Counted from the first letter of the stretch, positions 23,290-31,653 are shown. The stretch: DNA of 33,925 nucleotides from JACDDK01 sp038198445 (GCA_038198445.1 JBBPZZ010000047.1:1-33925); one strand, 5' to 3'. Numbers and translations: made by a program. Notes: generated by a model from the sequence alone, not told the origin.

Positions 23290-23978
23290 GTCAGTTCGTG
23301 GAAGTCCGGTCGCGCAAGTCTCTGAAATCGGAGGAGCGGGCAAACCTGGTGCGTCGGGCGAAACTTCTAGCGTGGCTAGGGGTAGGGTGGCATGGAATCG
23401 AGGCAGCCGTCGCGGTCGGCGCGGGTATAGTGGCGGGCTCGATCGCGCTCGTCGGGTTCGGCGCTGACTCCCTGATCGAAGCCATAGCGGGCTTCATCCT
23501 GATCTGGCGCTTCGCGGCCCCCAGGGCCTCTTCGGAGAACGCCGAGCGACGCGCACAGAAACTCATCGGCGCGAGCTTCTACCTTATAGCAACTTACGTG
23601 GGCTTCGAATCTTTGCGTACGTTCATTATCGCAGGACACCCTGAAGTTAGCTGGATCGGCATCGGTCTCGCAGCCGTCACCCTACTCACGATGCCCCCGC
23701 TCGCCATCGCGAAGGGGCGTGTCGGCGATAGGCTCGATTCCTCGGCCACCAGAAGCGAAGGCCGGCAGAACATGCTCTGCGCCTATCTATCCGCCGCCCT
23801 GTTGGTCGGTCTCGGAGCCAACGCGCTCTTTGGATGGTGGTGGGCGGACCCGGTCACGGCGCTACTCATCGCCGGGGTTGCCGTGAAGGAGGGCCGGGAA
23901 TCCTGGCGCGGCGATAGCTGCTGCGCCGCTCCGATCGTTGCCGGTGAAGAAGGCTGCGAGGACGATTGTTGCACCTGA
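23286..23978 (+). CDS. Short CDF-like cation transporter with Cys-rich tail
   Basis: A 230-aa membrane protein of the CDF superfamily with five or six hydrophobic segments but no C-terminal cytosolic domain. The segment-2 motif is ADSLIE rather than HxxxD, and segment 5 has NMLCAYLS in place of HxxxD, so the transport site differs from zinc exporters. The C-terminus ends in CCAAPIVAGEEGCEDDCC, with five Cys, a soft-metal binding tail. The pairing with a CadC-type sensor suggests Cd(II) or Pb(II) export. Start and preceding stop overlap (ATGA at 23286). Confidence 0.82.
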   Translation: MSQFVEVRSRKSLKSEERANLVRRAKLLAWLGVGWHGIEAAVAVGAGIVAGSIALVGFGADSLIEAIAGFILIWRFAAPRASSENAERRAQKLIGASFYLIATYVGFESLRTFIIAGHPEVSWIGIGLAAVTLLTMPPLAIAKGRVGDRLDSSATRSEGRQNMLCAYLSAALLVGLGANALFGWWWADPVTALLIAGVAVKEGRESWRGDSCCAAPIVAGEEGCEDDCCT

Positions 23979-23998
23979 GTTTGAGAGAATAACGAGTC

Positions 23999-25000
23999 AT
24001 GGCACACAGCCACTCACACGGTGAGGAAGGACACTCCCACGGCGTAACCGAAGACACCGACCGCCGCTACCTGGGTATTGCCCTGTTCCTTCTCGTCGGG
24101 TTCATGCTCGTGGAGGTAGTGGTCGGTATCATCGCTTCTTCTCTCGCCTTGATCTCCGACGCCGGACACATGCTTACCGATGCCGGGGCTATCGGTCTGG
24201 CGCTAATCACGATGCGCCTTGCGAGCCGCCCCGCGAAGGGAGCGATGACCTACGGTCTCAAGCGCGCCGAGATCCTCTCGGCCCAGGCAAACGGTATAAT
24301 GCTACTCTTGCTCTCGGCATGGTTCGTCTACGAGGCCATCCGGCGTCTCATCGAGCCGCCCAAAGTCGAGGGCGGGCTCGTGCTGGGCATCGCCCTGCTC
24401 GGTATCGTAATTAACTTGCTCGCCACCTGGTCGATCAGTAAGGCCAACCGCCAGAGTCTCAACGTCGAGGGCGCATTTCAGCATATCCTGACAGACCTGT
24501 TCGCGTTTATCGCCACCGCCGTCGCGGGTGCGATCATCTTCTTCACCGGCGGCTACAACCGGGTGGACGCCATAGCGGCTCTCGTAGTGGCCGCGCTCAT
24601 GCTCAAAGCCGGGTATGGTCTCGTCCGGGATTCCGGACGCATCTTCCTCGAAGCCGCGCCAGCGGGCTTTGATCCCGAAGAGATAGGCAACGCCATGGCC
24701 TCCCAGCCTGGTATCGCAGAGATCCACGACCTGCACGTCTGGGAGGTAACCTCCGAGTTTCCCTCGCTCTCGGCCCACGTGCTCGTGGGAAGAGACGAAG
24801 ATTGCCACGAGAAGCGGCGTGAGTTAGAGCGCCTGCTGGAAAAGCGTTTCGGCATACATCACACCACCTTGCAAGTAGACCACGCCACCCAGGAAGTCAT
24901 AGAGATCTCTTCCAAAGAAGACTTCTCCGAGGGGATCAACCCTTCCTCCTCCCTGCAACGCGAGGGACCGGATGGCCAGGATGGATCAACAGAGAGCTGA
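23999..25000 (+). CDS. CDF zinc exporter, CzcD/ZitB type
   Basis: A 333-aa exporter with a His-rich N-terminus (HSHSHGEEGHSHG), six membrane segments, and HMLTD in segment 2 and HILTD in segment 5, the HxxxD-HxxxD site for Zn/Cd/Co. The C-terminal cytosolic domain (IHDLHVWEVTS, IHHTTLQVDH) is complete, with a hydrophilic tail. The ATG comes 21 bp after the short CDF-like gene, with only a weak ribosome site. It completes a three-gene unit run by the CadC-type sensor. Confidence 0.92.
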   Translation: MAHSHSHGEEGHSHGVTEDTDRRYLGIALFLLVGFMLVEVVVGIIASSLALISDAGHMLTDAGAIGLALITMRLASRPAKGAMTYGLKRAEILSAQANGIMLLLLSAWFVYEAIRRLIEPPKVEGGLVLGIALLGIVINLLATWSISKANRQSLNVEGAFQHILTDLFAFIATAVAGAIIFFTGGYNRVDAIAALVVAALMLKAGYGLVRDSGRIFLEAAPAGFDPEEIGNAMASQPGIAEIHDLHVWEVTSEFPSLSAHVLVGRDEDCHEKRRELERLLEKRFGIHHTTLQVDHATQEVIEISSKEDFSEGINPSSSLQREGPDGQDGSTES

Positions 25001-25002
25001 AT

Positions 25003-25383
25003 GTGAAGTTGACGGAAGACTTGAAAGTGTGGGCGCGGAAGCTCAAGACAGAAGTCTACGCCCTGTATCTTGCCTACAAAGACCCAAGAGTTCCCTGGTA
25101 CTCGCGAGCCTTCGCGGCAATCGTCGTCGGCTACGCCTTCAGTCCGATAGATTTGATCCCGGACCCCATCCCCGTCCTCGGGTACCTGGACGACATCATC
25201 CTGGTGCCACTGGGCATAGCCCTCGCCGTCCGCATGATCCCTCCTCAAGTCCTCGCCGAGTGCCGGGAGAAAGCCCGTGCCCTCGAAGACAGGCCGGTCA
25301 ACAAGGTAGCCGCCGTCGTGGTCGTCGCGGTCTGGCTCGGCCTGGCGGCGTTGGCTGTATTCTTCGTAAGGCGCGCTTTGTAA
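25003..25383 (+). CDS. DUF1232 (YkvA-like) membrane protein
   Basis: A 126-aa protein with two hydrophobic segments; the hallmark is GYAFSPIDLIPDPIPVLGYLDDI. It begins with GTG 2 bp after the CzcD-like stop and is thus part of the metal operon. DUF1232 proteins are often near CDF or membrane stress genes but have no known function. A third hydrophobic stretch ends the protein (VVVVAVWLGLAALAVFFV). Confidence 0.88.
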   Translation: MKLTEDLKVWARKLKTEVYALYLAYKDPRVPWYSRAFAAIVVGYAFSPIDLIPDPIPVLGYLDDIILVPLGIALAVRMIPPQVLAECREKARALEDRPVNKVAAVVVVAVWLGLAALAVFFVRRAL

Positions 25384-25465
25384 CACAACTCCAATGCTGC
25401 ACCCACCGCAAGAGGAAAACCCCGTATGCTACGATTTCGACGGCACAAAGCAAAGAGAGGCGTGA

Positions 25466-26020
25466 TTGAGCGGACGAAGTTACGAAGACGGAAACTCCCG
25501 GAAGACTTATATTGTGATAGGCGTGATCGTGGCGACCATTTTGGCTGTTTTCGCCGCTCTGGTCTTTCTCAGTTTGAGAACTCCCGTGGACGAAGTCCAG
25601 ACCTTTGACAAGTTGAGCCGGCATCATACAAAAAATTCCGTATCCTATCCGCAGAGTCCGCCGGTCGGCGGAGAGCACGACCCGGCGTGGCAGAACTGCG
25701 GCTTCTACGCGCAGCCTGTGCGAAACGAGAATGGTGTTCACTCCCTGGAGCACGGGGCTGTCTGGATCACCTACCAGCAAGACCTGGCCCAGGATCAAAT
25801 AGACAAACTGCATAACCTGGCCCGGAATCAGACTTACATCCTCGTTAGCCCCTATCCAGACCTCCCGTTACCAGTCGTCGCATCCGCCTGGGGCAAGCAA
25901 GAGCGCCTCAAAGGAGCCAACGACCCGGAACTGGAGAAATTCGTCCAGAAATTCCGCCAGGGACCGCAGACTCCAGAACCCGGAGCGCCCTGCACCGGCG
26001 GCGTCGGCAACCCCGGCTAG
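25466..26020 (+). CDS. DUF3105 protein, membrane-anchored
   Basis: A 184-aa protein with one N-terminal membrane helix (about residues 16-37) and an outer domain. VGGEHDPAWQNCGFYAQPV and the following HSLEHGAVWITYQ are the DUF3105 signature; the conserved His, Cys and Glu look like metal or redox ligands. The start is TTG at 25466 after AGAGAGG. It is convergent with the response-regulator gene with 2 bp between stops, so the two transcripts must overlap. Function unknown. Confidence 0.87.
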   Translation: MSGRSYEDGNSRKTYIVIGVIVATILAVFAALVFLSLRTPVDEVQTFDKLSRHHTKNSVSYPQSPPVGGEHDPAWQNCGFYAQPVRNENGVHSLEHGAVWITYQQDLAQDQIDKLHNLARNQTYILVSPYPDLPLPVVASAWGKQERLKGANDPELEKFVQKFRQGPQTPEPGAPCTGGVGNPG

Positions 26021-26022
26021 AG

Positions 26023-26676
26023 TCAGTCGCGGCGGACGACGCCCTCGCGCCAGGCGTAGACAGCGGCCTGGGTACGGTCGGCGAGGTGAAGTTTGGAGAG
26101 GATGTTCGAGACGTGGCTCTTGACTGTCTTCTCGCTAACATAGAGGCGGGAGGCGATCTCCGAATTGCTCGAACCGTCGGCGATGAGCTTGAGCACCTCC
26201 ATCTCCCTGTCCGACAGGTCGTGGAAGACGTTCGGCTCGTTGCGCCGGGCGCCGTGTAGCTCGCGGACGACCCTCGCCGCCACCCTTGGATGGAGGACCG
26301 CCTCACCAGCGGCGGCCTTGCGGACGGCATCGGCTAGTTCTTCCGCTCCTATCTCCTTCAGGACGTAGGAGAGCGCTCCGGCGCGGATGGCGGGGAAGAT
26401 GTGCTCGTCGTCGTGATAGGAGGTGAGCATTACGACACTGGTGCGCGGCGACTGGGCGGTCAGGCGGCGGGTCGCCTCGATGCCATCCATGCCCGGCATG
26501 ATCAGGTCCATCAAGGCCACGTCCGGCGCGTGCTCGGCGGCGAGCTTTATGGCCTCCTCCCCGCTCCCCGCCTCGGCGACCACGCTTATGCCCGGCTGCG
26601 TCTCCAGGAATGCCCGCACGCCCTGGCGCACCAGCGCGTGGTCGTCCACCAGCAGGACGGTTATCTGTTCGTTCAT
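26023..26676 (-). CDS. NarL/FixJ-type response regulator (LiaR/DegU-like)
   Basis: A 217-aa regulator: receiver domain with D11, D12, phospho-acceptor D57 (LMDLIMPGMDG), Thr in VMLTSYHDDEH and Lys in YVLKEIG; C-terminal LuxR-type HTH (LSDREMEVLKLIADGSSNSEIASRLYVSEKTVKSHVSNILSKL in part). The ATG at 26676 overlaps the TGA of the kinase gene (ATGA) and has AAGGAGTACGGAG before it, so I reject the longer frame from 26718. It acts with the kinase upstream; target genes cannot be told. Confidence 0.93.
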   Translation of the reverse strand: MNEQITVLLVDDHALVRQGVRAFLETQPGISVVAEAGSGEEAIKLAAEHAPDVALMDLIMPGMDGIEATRRLTAQSPRTSVVMLTSYHDDEHIFPAIRAGALSYVLKEIGAEELADAVRKAAAGEAVLHPRVAARVVRELHGARRNEPNVFHDLSDREMEVLKLIADGSSNSEIASRLYVSEKTVKSHVSNILSKLHLADRTQAAVYAWREGVVRRD

Positions 26677-28148
26677 GCTCCGTACTCCTTCTTTGCGCCG
26701 TCCGGCGGGCATACGCACGTTACGCGCGTGCCCTTCCCCGGCGCGCTATCGACGTTGACGTGTCCGCCAAGCCTGACCAGCCGCTCACGCATACTCTCCA
26801 GTCCAAATCCTCCACCGGCGCTCTGACGCGGGTCGAAACCGCGGCCATCATCGGAGATCCGGAGTGTCAAGGCATCCGTCGTGTAGGTAAGGTCCACCTC
26901 GGCCTTGTCCGCGCCGCTGTGCTTGGCGACGTTGGCGAGCGCCTCCTGCGCGACCCGGAAGAGCGCCTGCTCGACCTCCAGAGGTATTTCACGCTCGCCC
27001 TGAACGTGAAACTCGGACGGGATCTCTGCTCCCTCGGACCAGCGGGCGGTGTACTCGCGCAGCGCCGCCGCAAGCCCCTTACCTTCCAGCGCGGCAGGAC
27101 GCATCTCCTGGATCAGGACGTTAAGCTCCTTCTGAGCCTGGCGCACCAGTTCGTCGGCCTGAGAGAGGTGGGATCCAGCGGCGTCGGTGTCTCGCTGGAT
27201 CAGGGCGCGCGCGGCGGCGATCTGAAGAGACGTGGCGAACACCTGCTGCTTGACGGAGTCGTGCAGGTCGCGGGCGAAACGGTTGCGGGCTTCCAGAGTA
27301 GCCAGTTCTCCCCGCGCCTGGAGCAGGTTCTCTAGCTGCGCGGCCATGCTGTTCAATTCTCGCGAGAGTTGCCCGAGTTCGTCCTTCGAGCGGTCCCTGG
27401 TCGTCACGGAGAAGTCTCCCCGGCTCCAGGACTGGGCGGCGCGGGCGAGATGCTGAAGCCGCCGGGTGATCCCCCAGGCGGTCAGGAAACCGACTATGGT
27501 GCCGAGTAAAGCGGCCGGTATCATGAGCAAAGTCGCGCTGATCCCAACCACGACGAGAAGTGGCCCGGTGAGGTTTGGCATCTTGAAGGTGCCAACGACC
27601 GCCCCGGCGATACCGCCATTCTTGTCCGCGACCGGAGTGACCGTCAAAACGCGCCCGTCTATGTTCGCCGAGAGCTTCCCCGAGTTCTCCTCGCCGTTGA
27701 GCGCCGCGTCCAGGAGAGGGGTGAGGCCTTTGTAACGTCCGGCGTCGAAGCGTTGTTTCTCTGGAACTCCTCTTAGCTCGGGTTCGGCGACGAGCAGCTT
27801 CCGCTTATCGTCCACCACGAATTGAAAGACGGTAGTGGGGTCGCTCGCAGGCCCCGAAAGCGTTATCCCCGTCCCCTGCGCGTCCGAACCTACGACGGGT
27901 TTCCGAAGCTCCGCGCGTATATCCCTGGGGTCCGGCGTCTTAGCGGAGAGTGGAGCTTCGAGTCGCGGCGCGAGGTCGTCCTTGAGGAGCTGAACGATCA
28001 ACCTCGGCGCCAACTCCGAGTTGAGGAAAGCTACCACGGCGCTCGCCAGAATAAGCTCCAGCGCGAGCAGCGCAACCACGGTCACCAGCGTGTAACTGAA
28101 CGTCAGCTTCCACCGCAGTCTTCGTAGAGAAAAGATGCCACTCTTCAT
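26673..28148 (-). CDS. Sensor histidine kinase, HisKA_3 type
   Basis: A 491-aa membrane kinase. Segment 1 (about residues 17-42), an outer sensor region to about 190 with a PAS/Cache-like stretch (FQFVVDDKRKLLVAE), segment 2 (about 197-225), HAMP (ITRRLQHLARAAQSWSRGDF), dimerisation/phospho-acceptor FARDLHDSVKQQ, and a GHKL ATPase with NVAKHSGAD, DDGRGFD and GGFGLESMRERL. This is the usual partner of NarL-type regulators. It is coupled with the response regulator by a 4-bp overlap. The stimulus is unknown; metal or envelope stress would suit the setting. Confidence 0.93.
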   Translation of the reverse strand: MKSGIFSLRRLRWKLTFSYTLVTVVALLALELILASAVVAFLNSELAPRLIVQLLKDDLAPRLEAPLSAKTPDPRDIRAELRKPVVGSDAQGTGITLSGPASDPTTVFQFVVDDKRKLLVAEPELRGVPEKQRFDAGRYKGLTPLLDAALNGEENSGKLSANIDGRVLTVTPVADKNGGIAGAVVGTFKMPNLTGPLLVVVGISATLLMIPAALLGTIVGFLTAWGITRRLQHLARAAQSWSRGDFSVTTRDRSKDELGQLSRELNSMAAQLENLLQARGELATLEARNRFARDLHDSVKQQVFATSLQIAAARALIQRDTDAAGSHLSQADELVRQAQKELNVLIQEMRPAALEGKGLAAALREYTARWSEGAEIPSEFHVQGEREIPLEVEQALFRVAQEALANVAKHSGADKAEVDLTYTTDALTLRISDDGRGFDPRQSAGGGFGLESMRERLVRLGGHVNVDSAPGKGTRVTCVCPPDGAKKEYGA

Positions 28149-28238
28149 GAAAAGTTCCGTTTATCCATCGCCTGGACCAGTTTAGTCCCAGCCGGGACAA
28201 TACGCATCAGTCCTGAGACGCAGAGGTGATCAGCCTCC

Positions 28239-28252
28239 GGTACGATAGTACC
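28239..28252. promoter_or_regulatory. Short inverted repeat GGTAC-GATA-GTACC
   Basis: A perfect 5-4-5 repeat in the 204-bp gap between the divergent kinase and methyltransferase genes. It could be an operator; nothing else in the gap is clear. Confidence 0.25.
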
Positions 28253-28352
28253 CACGCAACCCTGCGTCCCTCCCAACGTACCTTCTATAAGATAATGCCA
28301 AACGGTGGACTCCGCGACATACCAGCGGAGACCCGAAGAGGAGGATCAACTC

Positions 28353-28823
28353 ATGGCAAACGATGAGGAAGACAACGCGGGGGTCGTTGCGCCTCCGCCC
28401 TTGATCTACGCGGGACCATTGGCGGTTGGCCTGTTGCTCAACAGGAAGTTCCCCGTACCGTTCCTGCCGCGCAAGATGGCCCGAATCATTGGATGGCCGC
28501 TCTTCCTGGGCGGGCTACTGCTGGGAGGCTGGTTCGCCCGCACGATGAGACAGGCGGACACTCCACTAAACCCGGAGAAACCCGTATCGAACCTGGCGTT
28601 CGGAGGACCATTTCGCTACACCCGCAATCCCGGTTACCTCTCGATGGCGATGGTCTACACAGGGGTCGCCAGCCTCAAGAACGCGCTCTGGGCCATACTT
28701 CTCCTGCCGGCGGCGCTGCATTTAATACAACACGGCGTAATACTCCGCGAGGAGCGCTACCTGGAGCGCAAGTTCGGCAAGGAGTACCTCGACTACAAAG
28801 AGCGGGTGCGGCGCTGGCTCTGA
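28353..28823 (+). CDS. Isoprenylcysteine carboxyl methyltransferase (ICMT/PEMT)-like membrane protein
   Basis: A 156-aa membrane protein with about four hydrophobic segments. The C-terminal SAM-binding signature is seen as GPFRYTRNPGYLSMA and later EERYLERKFGKEYLDYKERVRRW. These membrane methyltransferases act on lipids, isoprenoids or thiols. The ATG at 28353 is chosen over a longer frame from 28305 because GAGGAGG lies 8 nt upstream. Divergent from the kinase. Substrate not known. Confidence 0.85.
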   Translation: MANDEEDNAGVVAPPPLIYAGPLAVGLLLNRKFPVPFLPRKMARIIGWPLFLGGLLLGGWFARTMRQADTPLNPEKPVSNLAFGGPFRYTRNPGYLSMAMVYTGVASLKNALWAILLLPAALHLIQHGVILREERYLERKFGKEYLDYKERVRRWL

Positions 28824-28878
28824 TCCGCCGCAACCCATATAACTGCTCTTGGCGACCCTCCGCGCTCCCTGAAGCAGG

Positions 28879-29626
28879 CTATCCCATCCCGACTCCGGGG
28901 AACAACGGGAGCAAGAGCAACATCGAGGAAATACTGCCCATACAATGTACGGCGATGCTCAAATAGATATTCCGCTTCCACCATGCGGCGTAGACCATCG
29001 GCAGCAGCCCAAGTATAAGGCCCGCGTTCTGCCAGGACAAAAAGAGCACCATGTTGACCAACGGGTCCAGGCGCCGAGACGCGAGATACGAGGCAACAAG
29101 TACCCGCGAAAATACATTTCCTCGACGATGGGACCGGCGATCCCGTTAAAGACGAGCCCTACGACCCACGTCAGTGCCAGCGCGTGACCGGAGTAGCGCG
29201 AGAAATCCTCGGTGAGGAAGAAAGAATCCGGCACCCAGAAGAACACCTCTTTGATAAAGAAAGCGTCCAGCGGTTGGTAGAGAAGCACGGAGCAGGCCGC
29301 CATCCACACGAAGATGGAGAAGACTACCAGGATGATGAACTGTCCCCGGGGCAACGGCTCCCGGTAGAGCACGACGCCCCCGGAGACGAACCGCTCTTCC
29401 TGGCCTCATAAAGACGAAAACCGAGTTCGAAGGGAATAAGGACGAGAACGACAGCGAGAAAGATCCCCATCAGAGACGGGAACCCGAGGCTCCGCATGAC
29501 CGGCGCGATCGCGATATAGAATAGGGTAACCAGGACACCCGGCAACAGATGCAGCGCGATTGTTCTCTTGGCGGAGTGCTGCTCACCCGCAACTTCCGTG
29601 CCTTTTGGATGCCCTGCTGACTCCAT
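28879..29626 (-). pseudogene. CPBP-family intramembrane protease gene with two frameshifts
   Basis: Three consecutive minus-strand frames join into one CPBP (CAAX protease/bacteriocin-processing-like) protein. Frame 1 starts at ATG 29626 and reads to LGFRLYEARK; frame 2 carries on with VVLYREPLPRGQ and the motif EEMYFRG (EExxxR); frame 3 gives LVNMVLFLSWQNAGLILGLLP and AVHCMGS. The shifts fall in the C5 run at 29377-29381 and the G3 run at 29063-29065 (plus strand), each repaired by adding one base. Besides the shifts, the second zinc motif (FxxxH) looks deleted and the last HxxxN is HCMGS, so true decay is likely, though the two indels could be read errors. Confidence 0.75.
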
Positions 29627-29723
29627 CTCCACGCTCCTCCCGCCAATTTACAAGGCGAAAGCATTCTAAGCCAGGAGTCTCACAACGCGCCGTCCGTTGC
29701 TGGTCTGTTCGTTGGGTGCGAGA

Positions 29724-29742
29724 ATAACCTGGGTCAGGTTAT
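29724..29742. promoter_or_regulatory. 19-bp palindrome upstream of the HipA-like operon
   Basis: ATAACCTG-GGT-CAGGTTAT, a perfect 8-3-8 inverted repeat 37 bp before the TTG start of the HipA-like gene. AT-rich arms and no U-tract make an operator more likely than a terminator. The binding protein is not evident, as no HipB-like gene is next to it. Confidence 0.6.
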
Positions 29743-29779
29743 CGGCTTTCTCTGGAACAACTACTCTTGGAGACGCGAT

Positions 29780-30586
29780 TTGCTCAGAACGGTCACCGCG
29801 ACGCGCTACGTGACTCCCTTGCGTGAAGGCGGCTCGTTACCGGCCGTGGTCGAGGCCGACGACCTGGGGACTTATGTACTCAAGTTCCGGGGCGCCGGGC
29901 AAGGCCGCAAGGCGCTCGTGGCGGAATTGGTGGCGGGTGAGATCGCACGCGCCCTGGGCCTCCCGGTGCCGGAGATAGTCCTGACGCGCATAATCCCCGA
30001 GCTCGGCCGTGGGGAGCCGGACCCGGAGATACAGGACCTCCTCAAAGCAAGCGCCGGTCTGAACCTCGCCCTCGACTTCCTGCCGGGTTCTCTGGGCTTC
30101 GATCCACTGGTCGAGCCGCCGGATGCGGAACTGGCCTCCCGCATCCTGTGGTTCGACGCCCTGGTGACGAACGTGGACCGCACGCCGCGCAACACGAACC
30201 TGCTCGTCTGGCACGGCAGGCTCTGGCTCATAGACCACGGCGCCGCCATGTACTTCCATCACAACTGGCCCGGCCGGGAACCCGGCATGGACGGTTCGGC
30301 GCTAAAGACCGCAAGCCAGAGACCATTCATGGCGGCCCGTGACCACGTACTTCTACCCTTCGCCGGGGCTATCGCGGAGGCGGACGCGGCCCTGGCTCCT
30401 AGACTCACAACGGAGGCGCTGCGAGACATAGTCGAGATGGCGCCCGACGAATGGCTCGCGGACGAACCCGGTTTCGCGGACGCGGAGGACGTACGATCGG
30501 CGTACATCTCCTACCTTTCCAGTCGTCTAGAGAAGCCCAGATTATGGGTGCGAGAGTTGGAGGAGGCCCATGCCGAGTCCCTTTGA
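29780..30586 (+). CDS. HipA-like kinase
   Basis: A 268-aa compact protein of the HipA/PI4K-like kinase fold. K35 in YVLKFRG and E49/E54 in LVAELVAGEIA fit the ATP-binding Lys and its Glu; the catalytic loop is N131-V-D133-R with N138 or N140 downstream (TPRNTNLL), and D152 in LWLIDHG is the metal Asp, just as HipA has NTDRH..N...D. It lacks the long HipA N-terminal domain and no HipB antitoxin lies beside it. Instead it overlaps a DUF3037 gene by 17 bp. The start is TTG with GGAG 7 nt upstream. The target is unknown; HipA phosphorylates glutamyl-tRNA synthetase. A toxin or a regulatory kinase are both possible. Confidence 0.8.
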   Translation: MLRTVTATRYVTPLREGGSLPAVVEADDLGTYVLKFRGAGQGRKALVAELVAGEIARALGLPVPEIVLTRIIPELGRGEPDPEIQDLLKASAGLNLALDFLPGSLGFDPLVEPPDAELASRILWFDALVTNVDRTPRNTNLLVWHGRLWLIDHGAAMYFHHNWPGREPGMDGSALKTASQRPFMAARDHVLLPFAGAIAEADAALAPRLTTEALRDIVEMAPDEWLADEPGFADAEDVRSAYISYLSSRLEKPRLWVRELEEAHAESL

Positions 30587-30977
30587 GTACACTCTGCTGC
30601 GCGTGGTGCCGCGCGTCGAGCGAGGAGAGTTCATCAACGCCGGGGTGGTGCTCTACTGCCAGGAAGCGCGCTTTCTGGAGGCCCGCGTACACCTGGACCA
30701 CGAACGCCTGCGGGCGCTCGACCCGCGCCTCGACCCGGAGACCGTGCTCGCCCACCTCGATGTCGCGTGCCGCGTGTGCGCGGGCGGTCCCGAAGCGGGC
30801 GCTCTCGGACTCCTGCCGCAGGTCCAGCGCTTCGGGTGGCTCGCCGCGCCGCGCAGCACCGTCGTGCAGCCCTCACCCGTGCATACAGGGATCGCGGAAG
30901 ACCCGCGAGAAGCTATCGAGCGTCTCCTGCGCGTCATGGTCCTCCCGCCCCAAAACGGGGATGTAGAGTTACCCTAG
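30570..30977 (+). CDS. DUF3037 protein
   Basis: A 135-aa protein whose N-terminus (FEYTLLRVVPRVERGEFINAGVVLYC) is the DUF3037 signature. No known catalytic motif; the C-terminal part ends in EAIERLLRVMV. The ATG follows GGAGGAGG and lies within the last codons of the HipA-like gene, so the two are co-translated. HipA-like/DUF3037 pairs recur in bacteria as I recall, which suggests DUF3037 is the partner (antitoxin, substrate or adaptor). It ends 22 bp before the convergent LURP-one-like gene. Confidence 0.88.
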   Translation: MPSPFEYTLLRVVPRVERGEFINAGVVLYCQEARFLEARVHLDHERLRALDPRLDPETVLAHLDVACRVCAGGPEAGALGLLPQVQRFGWLAAPRSTVVQPSPVHTGIAEDPREAIERLLRVMVLPPQNGDVELP

Positions 30978-30999
30978 CAGGAAGGGCTCCAGCGGGCGA

Positions 31000-31587
31000 T
31001 CAGCCCCGGTCGCGTTCGAGGAGGACCATCATGATAAGCCCGGCGAGCAGGAGCTCTTCCTCTTCTACGGAGAAGGCTCCAAGCTTCTCGACCGTGAACC
31101 GGCTTTCGAGGACGGTCCGCTCTTTTCGCAGGCGCAACACGGGCGCGCCGCGTAGGTCGGCGAGATAAGCTGGATTGAAGAAGAGGCCGCCCAGGGCGTC
31201 GCCGAACGGGATGGTCTCCATCAGGCCGTCGAGGACCTTCGTCCAGGGGTTCTCCTCGTGGATGGCGCCGATGACCGTGTTTTGGGCGTCAGATAGAGTG
31301 CAGCTGCTCTTCCATAAAGAGCGTACGCCCTGCTTGCTGACGGCCCCGAGCGCCGCGCCGTTGGAGGTGCTCACGGAGTAGCTCGCGCCGAAGTCCAAAA
31401 TCCGATCGGCTTTCATGCGGAAGAGAAGCTTTCTCTGGTCTTCGTCCGCATATACGCCAACGTCCTCCTTAAGTTTAAACTTCTTCTTCCTCACGTAGGC
31501 AACCAGTTGTCCGGCGGCGTCCGTCACCCGGACACGGGTACCGATAGTCACTATCTTGAAGCTGAGATCCAGCGGATAGTTCAACAT
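31000..31587 (-). CDS. LURP-one-related (tubby/scramblase-like fold) protein
   Basis: A 195-aa soluble protein of the LURP1-related/YxjI family, which has a 12-strand beta-barrel around a central helix. LDLSFKIVTIGTRVRVTDAAG, then FKLKEDVGVYADE and ARV-type strands match, and the C-terminal hydrophobic helix (EELLLAGLIMMVLLE) is the one buried in the barrel. The family may bind lipids or phosphatidylserine; the function in bacteria is unknown. The ATG has AAAAGGAGG upstream. Confidence 0.82.
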   Translation of the reverse strand: MLNYPLDLSFKIVTIGTRVRVTDAAGQLVAYVRKKKFKLKEDVGVYADEDQRKLLFRMKADRILDFGASYSVSTSNGAALGAVSKQGVRSLWKSSCTLSDAQNTVIGAIHEENPWTKVLDGLMETIPFGDALGGLFFNPAYLADLRGAPVLRLRKERTVLESRFTVEKLGAFSVEEEELLLAGLIMMVLLERDRG

Positions 31588-31620
31588 ATAGCCTCCTTTT
31601 CAGGACCTTCTAAGACGAGT

Positions 31621-31653
31621 GGAAGCCCCGGCCTGTAACGGGCCGGGGCTTCC
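31621..31653 (-). terminator. Strong hairpin downstream of the DUF4870 gene
   Basis: GGAAGCCCCGGCC and GGCCGGGGCTTCC form a perfect 13-bp GC-rich stem with a 7-nt loop, 19 bp past the DUF4870 stop and before the LURP-one-like start. There is no long U-tract on the minus strand, but stem strength and position fit a terminator. Confidence 0.8.

Noticed and set aside
26677..26718. Longer N-terminus for the response regulator
   Set aside because: The ATG at 26676 has a good ribosome site and the typical ATGA overlap with the kinase stop, and receiver domains start there.
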